NCBI GenBank assembly: GCA_964630265.1
Contig: CAZVRW010000013.1
Coordinates: 4,428-68,427 of the forward strand
Length of the DNA stretch: 64,000 nucleotides
Reading direction: 5' to 3'
DNA from: CAZBWP01 sp964630265
Lineage (GTDB): Bacteria > Pseudomonadota > Alphaproteobacteria > Rhodospirillales > Defluviicoccaceae
The position numbers were made by a program, and so were the translations under genes. The notes below the pieces were generated by a model. The model was not told the origin of the DNA, ran no database searches, and worked only from the letters and a program-made list of their open reading frames with translations. Of this stretch, positions 53,213 through 62,431 are shown piece by piece. Every line of letters begins with the position of its first letter. The first letter of the stretch is position 1.

Positions 53213-54078
53213 GCGACGCCTCGGATCGCCGGGCCGACGCGCTGCGCACGCCGACGTGGCTGGAGGCTCACCTTGACGATCCACGGGTGCGGGCCGTCGA
53301 CGCCAGCTTTCACCTGCCGGGCTCCGGGCGCGATGCTTGGGCCGAATACCGGGACCGCCACGTCCCCGGGGCGGCGTTCTTCGACATCGACGCCATCTGC
53401 GACGAAAATTCTGACCTGCCGCACATGCTGCCGACGCCGGAGAGGTTCGCCGCGGCGATGACGGCGCTCGGGATTGGTCCGGACGATACCGTCATCGCCT
53501 ATGACGCCCCGGGTTCGGCAGCAGCGCCGCGGGTGTGGTGGACGTTTCGCGTGTTCGGTCACGACTCCGTTGCAGTGCTCGACGGTGGCTTGGCCCGCTG
53601 GCTGGCGGAGGGCCGTCCGACGAACGCCGGCCCACCGAAACCATCGACTTCGGCCCCCTACCCGATCCGGCATCGCAACGCCGCTCTGGTGCGGACATTG
53701 GCCGACATGCTCGAACTCGTCGCCATCCCCCGAGAACAGGTGATCGACAACCGCGGCCCCGGCCGCTTCGGCGGCACCGAGCCGGAGCCGCGCCCGGCGC
53801 GCCACCTCGGCCATATCCCCGGCAGCATCAACATTCCGTTCAGCCTGTTCACCGACCCCGCCCGCCATGGCGTCTGGCGCTCCAACGAGGACATCGCGGC
53901 CGTGTTCGCCGAGGCCGGCGCCGATCCGCAGGCGCCCATGGTCGGCACCTGCGGATCCGGCGTCACCGCCTGTACGACGGCGTTCGCCGCTTGGCTTCTG
54001 GGGAATGATCGCGCCGCCGTTTATGATGGATCATGGGCCGAGTGGGGCAATCGTGACGAAACGCCGATCGAACGCTAG
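53209..54078 (+). CDS. sseA: 3-mercaptopyruvate sulfurtransferase SseA
   Basis: A protein of 289 residues with two rhodanese domains. The active-site loop CGSGVTA in the second domain is the mercaptopyruvate-type one. The first domain has VDASFHLPG, RHVPGAAFFDID and the closing WWTFRVFGH...VLDGGLARW. It transfers sulphur from 3-mercaptopyruvate to a thiol or cyanide. The GTG at 53209 overlaps the cysK stop; an earlier GTG at 53200 is also open. Its end overlaps the start of metC by 26 bp. Confidence 0.92.
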   Translation: MSDASDRRADALRTPTWLEAHLDDPRVRAVDASFHLPGSGRDAWAEYRDRHVPGAAFFDIDAICDENSDLPHMLPTPERFAAAMTALGIGPDDTVIAYDAPGSAAAPRVWWTFRVFGHDSVAVLDGGLARWLAEGRPTNAGPPKPSTSAPYPIRHRNAALVRTLADMLELVAIPREQVIDNRGPGRFGGTEPEPRPARHLGHIPGSINIPFSLFTDPARHGVWRSNEDIAAVFAEAGADPQAPMVGTCGSGVTACTTAFAAWLLGNDRAAVYDGSWAEWGNRDETPIER

Positions 54079-55246
54079 CGACGAGGGGCATATCGAGACG
54101 CTGCTGGCGCACGTGGGACGCGCCCCCGGCGCCAACCACGGCGTCGTTAATCCCCCGGTTTATCATGCGTCCACCATCGTCTATCCTAGCCTCGCGGCAC
54201 TGCACGAAGCCGAACGCACGCCCTATGATGGGACCCGCTATGGTCGCCGTGGCACGCCGACGACGTTCGCGCTGGAAGACGCCGTGGCGGCGCTCGAAGG
54301 CGGCTACCGCAGCATTGCCGTGCCGTCCGGCTTGTCGGCCATCACCACGACGCTCCTCGCGTTCCTCGGCCGTGGCGACCACCTGCTGATGGTCGACACT
54401 GCTTACAACCCAACCCGCCGCTTCTGCGATACCATGCTCGCGGGCCTGGGCATCGACGTGACCTATTACGCGCCGATCGCCGACATTCGCCCGCTGCTGC
54501 GCCCGCAAACCCGTGTCGTCTTTCTCGAATCGCCCGGATCGCTGACCTTCGAAATCCAGGACGTGGCGACGATCACGGCCGCTGCGCGCGACGCCGGCGC
54601 GATCTCGGTGATCGACAACACCTGGAGCTCGGGCCTCTTCTTCAAGCCGTTCGCGCATGGCATCGATGTGTCGATCCAGGCCGCGACGAAATACATCGTC
54701 GGGCATTCCGACGTGATGCTCGGCGTCATCACCGCCACGGAGGAGCATTACCTGCGGGCGCGACGCGCCGCCTCGTTTCTCGGCGTCGCCGTCGGGCCCG
54801 ACGATTGCTATTTGGCTCTGCGCGGGTTGAGGACGCTGTCGGCGCGTCTGCAACGTCACCAAGTCACGGCGATGCGGGTCGCCGAGTGGCTGGAGGCGCG
54901 GGACGAAGTGGCCCGCGTTCTCTATCCTGCCCTGCGCTCGTTTGCCGGGCATGCGGACTGGCAGCGCCAGTTCAGCGGCGCCAACGGCTTGGTATCGGTC
55001 GTCCTGAAACCGCAAGCCGACCGGGCCCTGGCAGCGATGTTGGACGGCATGCGGCTGTTCGCCATGGGGTTCAGCTGGGGCGGTTTTGAAAGCCTGATCA
55101 TCCCGTTTGACCCGGCGCGGACCCGGACAGCGAGCCCGTGGCCCCATGCGGGCCATTGCCTTCGGCTGCATTGCGGACTGGAGAACGTGGACGATCTGAT
55201 CGAGGACCTGGACCGAGGATTTCAACGTTTTGCCGCAGCATTGTGA
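54053..55246 (+). CDS. metC: Cystathionine beta-lyase
   Basis: A protein of 397 residues from the GTG at 54053; ATG codons at 54023/54026 are alternatives. PLP binding is at the Lys of QAATKYIVGHSD. RYGRRGTPTTFALEDAVAALEGG, VPSGLSAI, ESPGSLTFEIQD and IDNTWSSGLFF are typical of Cys/Met metabolism PLP enzymes, and the C-terminal MGFSWGGFESLI is MetC-like. It breaks cystathionine to homocysteine, pyruvate and ammonia. With cysK and sseA it forms a sulphur amino-acid group. Confidence 0.92.
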   Translation: MTKRRSNASDEGHIETLLAHVGRAPGANHGVVNPPVYHASTIVYPSLAALHEAERTPYDGTRYGRRGTPTTFALEDAVAALEGGYRSIAVPSGLSAITTTLLAFLGRGDHLLMVDTAYNPTRRFCDTMLAGLGIDVTYYAPIADIRPLLRPQTRVVFLESPGSLTFEIQDVATITAAARDAGAISVIDNTWSSGLFFKPFAHGIDVSIQAATKYIVGHSDVMLGVITATEEHYLRARRAASFLGVAVGPDDCYLALRGLRTLSARLQRHQVTAMRVAEWLEARDEVARVLYPALRSFAGHADWQRQFSGANGLVSVVLKPQADRALAAMLDGMRLFAMGFSWGGFESLIIPFDPARTRTASPWPHAGHCLRLHCGLENVDDLIEDLDRGFQRFAAAL

Positions 55247-55410
55247 GTGGCATTCACGCAACAAGTGACGCCCCCTCGAAGAAAGGGTTCCAGGACGCCA
55301 ATATTCGCGATACACTACAACCGTTTTAGGTGGCAAAAGAACGCTTAGGCACCTTGCGGGCGAAGATCGTCCCGTCCGTCAAACGGAGCCACAACCGCTC
55401 GCGTGACCGT

Positions 55411-58400
55411 ATGCCCGATGACACGTATCGCTTGGTCGTACCGCTTCCTTTCGCTGTTCCCGAGAGCAACGCGAGGTCGGCTGAGGTCGATAGCCTGATC
55501 GAGACGTTCGAGGGTCTCGATCTCGGCATCGCCGTGTTCGACGCGCAACGCCGTCTCAAGCGTTGGAACCAAGCCTACGTCGACCTCCATCCCCTGTCCG
55601 CCGAGGTCATTCGCGCCGGCATACCGTTCGAAGATCTCGTCCGGATCGAGGCCGAACGGTCCGGCTTGGCCGGAGCGGAGGTGGACGCGTTGCTCGCCGA
55701 CCGCTTGGCGCGCTTGGCCGAGCATCCCCAGGAGCGGTTCGAGGAGCGTCTCGCCAGTGGGCGGGTTCTGGAGATGCGCTGCTTCCCGCTGTCCAACGGC
55801 GGCTTCGTCTCGACCTGCTCGGATGTCACCGAACGCCGCGCCGCGCGGGAAGCGTTGCGGGAGAGTACGCGTCGATTCCGGGACTTCGCCGTGTCGGCGT
55901 CAGAGTGGTTGTGGGAGATGGGCCCCGACCTGCGCTTCACGTTCATGACCAACCGCCCGGTGTCCCGCTCCGGCTTCTCGCTGAAGCGCGTGGTCGGCCT
56001 GACCCGCATCGAGGCTGCCGGCCTCGATCCCTCGGCTCCGCTCGACGAGAACTGGCGTCGCCACCTCGACGATCTGGAGGAACGGCGTCCGTTCCGCGAC
56101 TTCCGCTATTGGATCCGCTCCGATGACGGATCGAACGCGTGCGTCAGCACCAGTGGTGTCCCCGTGTTCGGCCCCGCGGGCGAGTTCCGCGGCTATCGCG
56201 GCACCGGCATCAACCTGACGGTTCAGGTGGAAGCGGAGCGGCGGGCGCGCGAGGCCCAAGCCCGATTCGACGCCGCCATCGAAAGCATCGCCGACGGCTT
56301 CGCCCTGTTCGACGCCGACGATCGCCTCGTCCTGTGCAATGAGAAATATCGCAAGGCGGTGGCGCCGGTAGCCGACTTGCTGGCCGACGACGTGACGTGG
56401 GTGACGCTGTTCACGACTCTCGTCGAGCGGGGTGGCGTTCTCGTGCCACCGGGCGAGAACAGGGAGGCATGGATCGCAGTGCAGATCCAGGCGCACCGCG
56501 GCAATGCCACCGTGCGCGCCTATCGCACCGGAGACGGTCGCTTCGTCGAGATTCGCGAGTATCCGACGGCCGAAGGCGGGCGGGTGCTGATTCGCGCCGA
56601 TGTGACCGACCGGGAACGCGCCCAGGCAGCTTTGCGCGAGAGTGAAAACCGCTTCCGCGACTTCGCGTCCGCCAGTTCCGACTGGTTCTGGGAAATGGGG
56701 CCCGATCTTCGCTTCTCCTGGCTGTCCCACCATTTCGAGGAGCAGACCAAAATTCCGGCCGATCGCGTCGTCGGCCACGCCCGCGAGGAGTTTGCGGGAC
56801 CTGACACCGACGATGCCGAGTGGCGAGCGCATCTTGCCGACCTGTCCGCGCATCGGCCGTTCCGGGATTTCCGCTATGCGGCCTTCGGCGTCGACGGCGG
56901 GCAGCGATACTTCAGCGTCAGCGGCCTGCCCATCTTCGACGAGCACGGCGGGTTCCAGGGGTATCGTGGAACCAGCACCGAGATCACCGCCCGGATCGAG
57001 GCCGAACAGAATGCGGCGACGGCGCGGGAACGGCTCGTCGATGCCGTCGAGAACATCTCGGAAGGCTTCGTGTTGTGGGACCACAATGACCGACTGGTTC
57101 TGTGCAACGCCAGGTTCAAGGAACTCTTCACCGGCGCTGCCGCGGTGATGGCCCCCGGGGTTCCCTTCGAGACCGTGTTGCGCCACTGCGTCGGCAGCGG
57201 CACTCACGGCCCCTTGGACGAAGACATGGAGGACTGGCTGCGGCAGCGGTTGGCGCTGCATCTGACCCCCGGAGAGCCGTTCGAACAGCGTCTGAACGAT
57301 GGCCGCGTGATCCTGGTGCACGAACGGCGGACGAGCGATGGCGGCATCGCCAGCATTTACATCGACATCACCGAAATGAAGGCGCGCGAGGCGGCTCTGC
57401 GCGCCAGCCAGGAGAGTTTGGCGAACGCCCAGCGGATCGCGCACGTCGGCAACTGGGATCTCGATGTCTGCACCAACCGGTTCACCTGGTCGGACGAGAC
57501 CTTCCGCATCCTGGGCCAACCGCCCCAGGCGTTCGAGCCCCGCTACGACGACTTCCTCGACGCCTGTCACCCCGATGACCGGGCGCTGGTGCGGCAAGCC
57601 ATCGACGCGGCGCTCTACCGCAATGCGCCTTACGAGATCGAGCATCGTGTCGTCCGCCCCGATGGCACGATCCGCTGGGTCGAGCAGGATGGTGAGGTTC
57701 TGCTGCGTGAAGATGGCGTGCCGGCGCGGATGACCGGCACGGTGCAGGACACCACCGACCGCAAACAGGCGGAACTGGCCGTCGATAAAGCCGAAAAGCG
57801 CTTCCGCTTGGCGTTCGAGACGGGCCCCGATGCGATGGTGATCAGTCGCCTGGAGGACGGCCTTCTGATCGACGTCAACCGGGGCTTCACCGAGATCACC
57901 GGCTTCAGCCGCGAGCAGGCCGTCGGTATCCGGTCCATCGACCTCGGCTTCTGGGCCGACGCGGACGATCGCGATTGTTTTCTTCAAAGCCTGCGACGGG
58001 ACGGCGCGCTTCACAATGCCGAGTTCAGATTCCGCGACGCGGACGGCCGCCTGCGCTCCGGTTTAGTCTCGGCGAGAATCTTCGAACTCGATGGCGACAC
58101 CCTCCTGCTCGCGGTCATCCGCGACATCGACGAGTTGAAGCGCACGGAACTGGAACTGCGGAAGCTTTCTCGGGCGGTGGAGGAAAGCGCCGCCTCGGTG
58201 CTGATCACCGACAAGGACGGCGTCATCGAATATGTCAACCGTCGCTTCACCGAGGTCACCGGCTTTAGCCGCGACGACGTCATCGGCCGGACGCCCTCGA
58301 TCCTCAAGTCCGGCGAGTTGAGTACTCAGGACTATCAAAAGCTGTGGTCGCACATCATGAGCGGTCGCTCCTGGCAGGGCGAGTTCTGCAATCGCCGCAA

Positions 58401-60216
58401 GGATGGTCGGCTGTATTGGGCGAGCACCCTGATCTCGCCGATCCGCATGCCCGACGGCGCGATCAGCCATTTCGTCGGCATTCAAGAGGATATTTCCGAT
58501 CGCAAACGTTCCGAGGATGCATTGCGCGCCAGCGAGGAACGGTTCCGTGGGCTGGTCGAGGGATCGGTGCTCGGCATCGTCATCGACCGCGAGGGGCGAC
58601 CGCTGTTCGCCAACGCCACTTACGCCAAGATGTTCGGCTTCGACCGACCCGAAGACATCCTGATGCTGCCGTCGCTTGACGCCCTGTACCATCCGCAGGA
58701 TGTGGCTTTCGTCCGCCGCTATCGCGCCGCCCGTTTCGCCGGCCTCTCGGCGCCGGAAGAGTACGAGTTCCGCGGGCTACGCCGGGACGGCACGGTCGTC
58801 TGGATCCGGGCGCACGTCAAACTGGTGTCGTGGAACCGGCATCCCGCCGTGCAGTCGACGGTCGTCGATATCACCAAACAGAAGGAGTACGAAGAGCAAC
58901 TCCATCGTCAAGCCAACTACGACACGATTACGGACCTGCCCAATCGGACTCTCGCGCTCGACCGACTGGAGAAAGCCATTGCGCATGCCCGTCGTCAGGG
59001 CAGCGGTCTCGGCGTCCTGTTCATCGACGTGGACCACTTCAAACACATCAACGACACCCTGGGCCACGCCCTCGGCGACCGCTTCCTGCGCGAAGTGGCC
59101 CGGCGCATCCAGGGCTGCCTGCGCGAGGAGGACACGGTCGCCCGGCTCGGCGGCGACGAGTTCACCGTCATCCTCTCGGACCTGCGGGACGGCCGCGATG
59201 CGGAGGCCGTCGCCCACAAAATCCTGGAGACGTTCACCCGCCGGTTCCTGCTCGATGGCCAGGAGGCGTTTTCCTCCGCCAGCATCGGCGTCGCCCTGTG
59301 GCCGCACGACGGTGACGATCCCGAGACGATGATGCGCAACGCCGACGCCGCCATGTACCAAGCCAAGGAGCGGGGCCGGAACACCGTCCACTTCTTCACG
59401 CAAGAGTTGAACGCCCGCGCTCTCGAGCGGGTCCGCATGGAGAACCATTTGCGCCGCGGCTTGCAGGGCGCGGAGTTCCAGCTGGCCTTTCAGCCGTTGG
59501 TTGACGTCGTCTCCGGGCACATTGTCGGCGCCGAAACCCTGCTGCGATGGAACAGCCCGGCCCTCGGCCGCGTGACCCCGGACCGCTTCATTCGCTTGGC
59601 GGAAAGCACCGGGCTGATCGTTCCGATCGGCCAGTGGGTGCTCGACACCGCGTGCCGGCAGGTGGCGACGTGGCGCGCCGAAGGCGTCTGCCCGCTCTCC
59701 CTCTCGGTCAACATCTCGAGCCGACAGTTTCGTGGCACGGCGCTGGTCGACGCCGTGGCGCACGCACTGGAGTCGAGCGGTATCCCGCCCGCCTTCCTGG
59801 AACTCGAGATCACCGAGAGCACCCTCATGGACGACCTGCCGCAGACTCAAATGATGATCGACGCACTCAAAAGGCTTGGCGTGCGCCTCGCTGTCGACGA
59901 CTTTGGCACGGGGTATTCGTCGTTGAGCTACCTGAGCCGTTTCCCTCTGGACACCTTGAAGATCGACAAGTCGTTCATCCGCGACGCGCCGTTCGATGAA
60001 GTCAACGCCGCACTGGTCGACGCGATGATCGCGATGGCGCACGCGCTTGGCATGCGCACCGTCGCTGAGGGCGTGGAGCGCCGCGAGCAACTGGATTTTC
60101 TGCGGTCGCGCGGCTGCGATGTCGCCCAGGGCTATTTCTTCAGCGCACCGGTGTCGCACGACGCATTGGCGGCACGGTTGCGGGACGCCGACACGCCGTG
60201 CGAGGCCGGCGCCTGA
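55411..60216 (+). CDS. Very long nine-PAS GGDEF/EAL protein (c-di-GMP)
   Basis: About 1,601 residues from the ATG at 55411, or 1,628 from the GTG at 55330. No membrane segment is seen. Nine PAS/PAC modules run one after another over about 1,165 residues; closing PAC motifs such as VTERRAAR, DVTDRERAQ, DITEMKARE, TTDRKQAE, DISDRKRSE and DITKQKEYE mark their ends. PAS2-PAS3 and PAS4-PAS5 look like a duplicated pair (WLWEMGPDLRF/WFWEMGPDLRF; LFDADDRLVLCN/LWDHNDRLVLCN). The cyclase domain has GGDEF at 1247-1251. The EAL motif is AETLLRW (Glu1375), with DDFGTGYSS and TVAEGVE intact. It is a soluble integrator of several signals with two c-di-GMP outputs. Confidence 0.92.
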   Translation: MPDDTYRLVVPLPFAVPESNARSAEVDSLIETFEGLDLGIAVFDAQRRLKRWNQAYVDLHPLSAEVIRAGIPFEDLVRIEAERSGLAGAEVDALLADRLARLAEHPQERFEERLASGRVLEMRCFPLSNGGFVSTCSDVTERRAAREALRESTRRFRDFAVSASEWLWEMGPDLRFTFMTNRPVSRSGFSLKRVVGLTRIEAAGLDPSAPLDENWRRHLDDLEERRPFRDFRYWIRSDDGSNACVSTSGVPVFGPAGEFRGYRGTGINLTVQVEAERRAREAQARFDAAIESIADGFALFDADDRLVLCNEKYRKAVAPVADLLADDVTWVTLFTTLVERGGVLVPPGENREAWIAVQIQAHRGNATVRAYRTGDGRFVEIREYPTAEGGRVLIRADVTDRERAQAALRESENRFRDFASASSDWFWEMGPDLRFSWLSHHFEEQTKIPADRVVGHAREEFAGPDTDDAEWRAHLADLSAHRPFRDFRYAAFGVDGGQRYFSVSGLPIFDEHGGFQGYRGTSTEITARIEAEQNAATARERLVDAVENISEGFVLWDHNDRLVLCNARFKELFTGAAAVMAPGVPFETVLRHCVGSGTHGPLDEDMEDWLRQRLALHLTPGEPFEQRLNDGRVILVHERRTSDGGIASIYIDITEMKAREAALRASQESLANAQRIAHVGNWDLDVCTNRFTWSDETFRILGQPPQAFEPRYDDFLDACHPDDRALVRQAIDAALYRNAPYEIEHRVVRPDGTIRWVEQDGEVLLREDGVPARMTGTVQDTTDRKQAELAVDKAEKRFRLAFETGPDAMVISRLEDGLLIDVNRGFTEITGFSREQAVGIRSIDLGFWADADDRDCFLQSLRRDGALHNAEFRFRDADGRLRSGLVSARIFELDGDTLLLAVIRDIDELKRTELELRKLSRAVEESAASVLITDKDGVIEYVNRRFTEVTGFSRDDVIGRTPSILKSGELSTQDYQKLWSHIMSGRSWQGEFCNRRKDGRLYWASTLISPIRMPDGAISHFVGIQEDISDRKRSEDALRASEERFRGLVEGSVLGIVIDREGRPLFANATYAKMFGFDRPEDILMLPSLDALYHPQDVAFVRRYRAARFAGLSAPEEYEFRGLRRDGTVVWIRAHVKLVSWNRHPAVQSTVVDITKQKEYEEQLHRQANYDTITDLPNRTLALDRLEKAIAHARRQGSGLGVLFIDVDHFKHINDTLGHALGDRFLREVARRIQGCLREEDTVARLGGDEFTVILSDLRDGRDAEAVAHKILETFTRRFLLDGQEAFSSASIGVALWPHDGDDPETMMRNADAAMYQAKERGRNTVHFFTQELNARALERVRMENHLRRGLQGAEFQLAFQPLVDVVSGHIVGAETLLRWNSPALGRVTPDRFIRLAESTGLIVPIGQWVLDTACRQVATWRAEGVCPLSLSVNISSRQFRGTALVDAVAHALESSGIPPAFLELEITESTLMDDLPQTQMMIDALKRLGVRLAVDDFGTGYSSLSYLSRFPLDTLKIDKSFIRDAPFDEVNAALVDAMIAMAHALGMRTVAEGVERREQLDFLRSRGCDVAQGYFFSAPVSHDALAARLRDADTPCEAGA

Positions 60217-60253
60217 GCACCACGTCCTGCCGCGGCCCGATGGGCAGACGCCA

Positions 60254-61780
60254 CTACGCGGCCGAATAGGCGTCCCGCATTTCGCGCTTCAGCGTCTTGC
60301 CGGCGACGTTGCGGGGAAACTCGTCGTAGATCACCACATCGTGGATCCGCTGGAATTTGGCCCCCACCCGTTCGTTGGTCCACGCAACCAACGCCTCCTT
60401 GCTGACGCTTTGTGCGCCAGCCAGCACCACCGCGGCGACTGGCACCTCTCCCCACTTCGGATCACCGACGCCGAAGACGGCGGCTTCCTGGACCGCCGGG
60501 TGCTGCATGATCACCTCCTCGATGTCGTGCGGATAAACGTTGACGCCGCCGGAGATGATCATGTCCTTCATGCGGTCGACCAGGTACAGGTAGCCGTCCT
60601 CGTCCAGGTAGCCCGCATCGCCGGAATGCAGCCAACCATCGATGATCGTCTGCCGGGTTAGATCGGGACGCTTGTAGTAACCCGGCATCATGCAGGGACT
60701 CCGCCCGCAGATCTCGCCGATCTCCCCGGGCTCGGCCTCGGATCCGTCCTCGCGCAGGATCTTGATCTCCATCAGAGGCGGCGCGCAGCCGACCGAGCCT
60801 TCCTTGCGGATGGCGTCGTGCTTGTCGAGGACGGTCATCAGGCCCTCCGTCAGCCCGTACAGTTCGTAGAAGCGCCCCGGCAGCTCCTTATTGATCCGTT
60901 TTTTGTAATCGATGTGCAGCGGCGCCCCGATGTTTTGCAGCATTTCCAGTGAGGAGAGCTTCTCCGGTGTGAATGTCGGATGATTGAGGACCGAAATGAT
61001 CTGCGACGGCACCATGACGATGTGCGTTACTTTTTCGGTGGCAATGGTTTCGATAACCCTGGCGGCGTCAAATGCCTCATGCAGAATGTAGGTACCCCCA
61101 ACGAACATCCATGGCATCAGGTCGACCATGGATCCATTAAAGACGATCGAGCCGGCATGCAGAATGACGCTTTCGGGAATGATCCGAAACGTTTCCGCAA
61201 AGATCATACAATACATTGCCCGGACGTAGTGAGTGTGGACGATTCCTTTCGGGAGTCCGGTCGTTCCACTCGAGTACATGATGTTGTACACATCATCATC
61301 GTCGAGACCGGCGTCGGGCGGCGGCGTTTCCGCGCCGTCGGCGAGCAACGCCTCATAAGTCCGGAAGCCGGGCCGCGCGCCGCCGGCATCGACCAGGACC
61401 CAGCGGTCCTCGGGGATGGTTGGCAGGTCGCCGCGGATCTGATCGAATGCCCCGGCGAATGATGCGTGGCCGATGACCATGACCGTGTCGGAGTCCTGCA
61501 GCAGCGTGCGCAAGCCGCCGGCCTGCAACAGCGGACTCGCCGGAACGATGACGACGCCGGTTTTCGCCGCGGCCCAGTATGCGGCCATCAGTTCCAGACC
61601 GTTGGGCAGAACGGTCGTCATCTTGTCGCCCTTGCCGAGCCCGGACGCGAGCAGCGCGTTGGCCAGCCGGTTGACGTAGGCATCCAGCTGTCGCCACGTG
61701 AGCCGGTGCGAGCCGACGATCAATGCAGTGTGTTCGCCGCGAAAACGGGCGTGCCGCGGCATCAGCGAACCGATGTTCAT
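60254..61780 (-). CDS. Acyl-CoA synthetase (AMP-forming, long-chain-like)
   Basis: A protein of 508 residues of the ANL family. The AMP-binding loop is YSSGTTGLPKGIVHTH, with YELYGLTEG, GWLHSGDAGYLDEDGYLYLVDRMKDMIISGGVNVYP and the catalytic Lys near the end in NVAGKTLKRE. It activates a carboxylic acid as an acyl-AMP and then a CoA thioester. The chain length cannot be read from the sequence. GAGGA at 9 bp supports the ATG at 61780. It converges on the nine-PAS gene. There is no fatty-acid pathway gene nearby. Confidence 0.9.
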   Translation of the reverse strand: MNIGSLMPRHARFRGEHTALIVGSHRLTWRQLDAYVNRLANALLASGLGKGDKMTTVLPNGLELMAAYWAAAKTGVVIVPASPLLQAGGLRTLLQDSDTVMVIGHASFAGAFDQIRGDLPTIPEDRWVLVDAGGARPGFRTYEALLADGAETPPPDAGLDDDDVYNIMYSSGTTGLPKGIVHTHYVRAMYCMIFAETFRIIPESVILHAGSIVFNGSMVDLMPWMFVGGTYILHEAFDAARVIETIATEKVTHIVMVPSQIISVLNHPTFTPEKLSSLEMLQNIGAPLHIDYKKRINKELPGRFYELYGLTEGLMTVLDKHDAIRKEGSVGCAPPLMEIKILREDGSEAEPGEIGEICGRSPCMMPGYYKRPDLTRQTIIDGWLHSGDAGYLDEDGYLYLVDRMKDMIISGGVNVYPHDIEEVIMQHPAVQEAAVFGVGDPKWGEVPVAAVVLAGAQSVSKEALVAWTNERVGAKFQRIHDVVIYDEFPRNVAGKTLKREMRDAYSAA

Positions 61781-61947
61781 TGGCCGTTTTCCTCGGAGCT
61801 TGGGGTCCTCGAAGCGGACGCGGCCGCACGATGTCGATCCGCATCGGCGATAACTGTACACCGCCGTAGCGATCTCTCGCCAGACCTGGAAAATCCCGGC
61901 GCGCGATGCTAACTTGCCCAGCCTTCAGGCCAAATTATGGCGAACAC

Positions 61948-62265
61948 ATGATTGCGTTGACCGCAAAATTCGCCGTTGGCCAGGTTGTCCGCCACAAGTT
62001 GTTCGACTACCGCGGCGTGATCCTCGATGTCGACCCCGTGTTCTCGCTCTCCGACGAGTGGTACGAGACCATGGCGCTCAGCCGGCCGCCGCGGGACCGG
62101 CCGTGCTATCACCTGCTGCGCCACGGCACGGCCGTACGCACCTACGTTGCCGAGCGAAATCTGGATGCCGAGACCAGCGGCGAACCGATCCAGCATCCCG
62201 ATCTGGATGTGTACTTCGTCAGCTTCGAGGGCGGCCACTACCTCGCCCGCGATCGCGGCAACTGA
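61948..62265 (+). CDS. hspQ: Heat-shock protein HspQ
   Basis: A protein of 105 residues with the HspQ/YccV fold. AKFAVGQVVRHKLFDYRGVILDVDP, LSDEWYETM and TYVAERNLDAE are highly characteristic. HspQ binds hemimethylated DNA and, in E. coli, helps Lon-dependent proteolysis after heat. The ATG at 61948 begins the conserved part; a possible earlier ATG at 61906 adds 14 residues. It is followed by glgC after 166 bp. Its link to rpoH (25 kb away) is only thematic. Confidence 0.9.
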   Translation: MIALTAKFAVGQVVRHKLFDYRGVILDVDPVFSLSDEWYETMALSRPPRDRPCYHLLRHGTAVRTYVAERNLDAETSGEPIQHPDLDVYFVSFEGGHYLARDRGN

Positions 62266-62431
62266 GCGGCGGTTCCGCCGGCAGCAGGGCAGACCGTCCG
62301 CGATTCGTGGCATCTGCCATGCATCGAATTCCCCTACGAAAAGTGCCAAATTTCTCCCGCCACGGGGCGACACCTGCTACAACGGAGACTGAAAATCTCC
62401 AAATCGACCCGCGCCCAAACGGAGGACTCCC

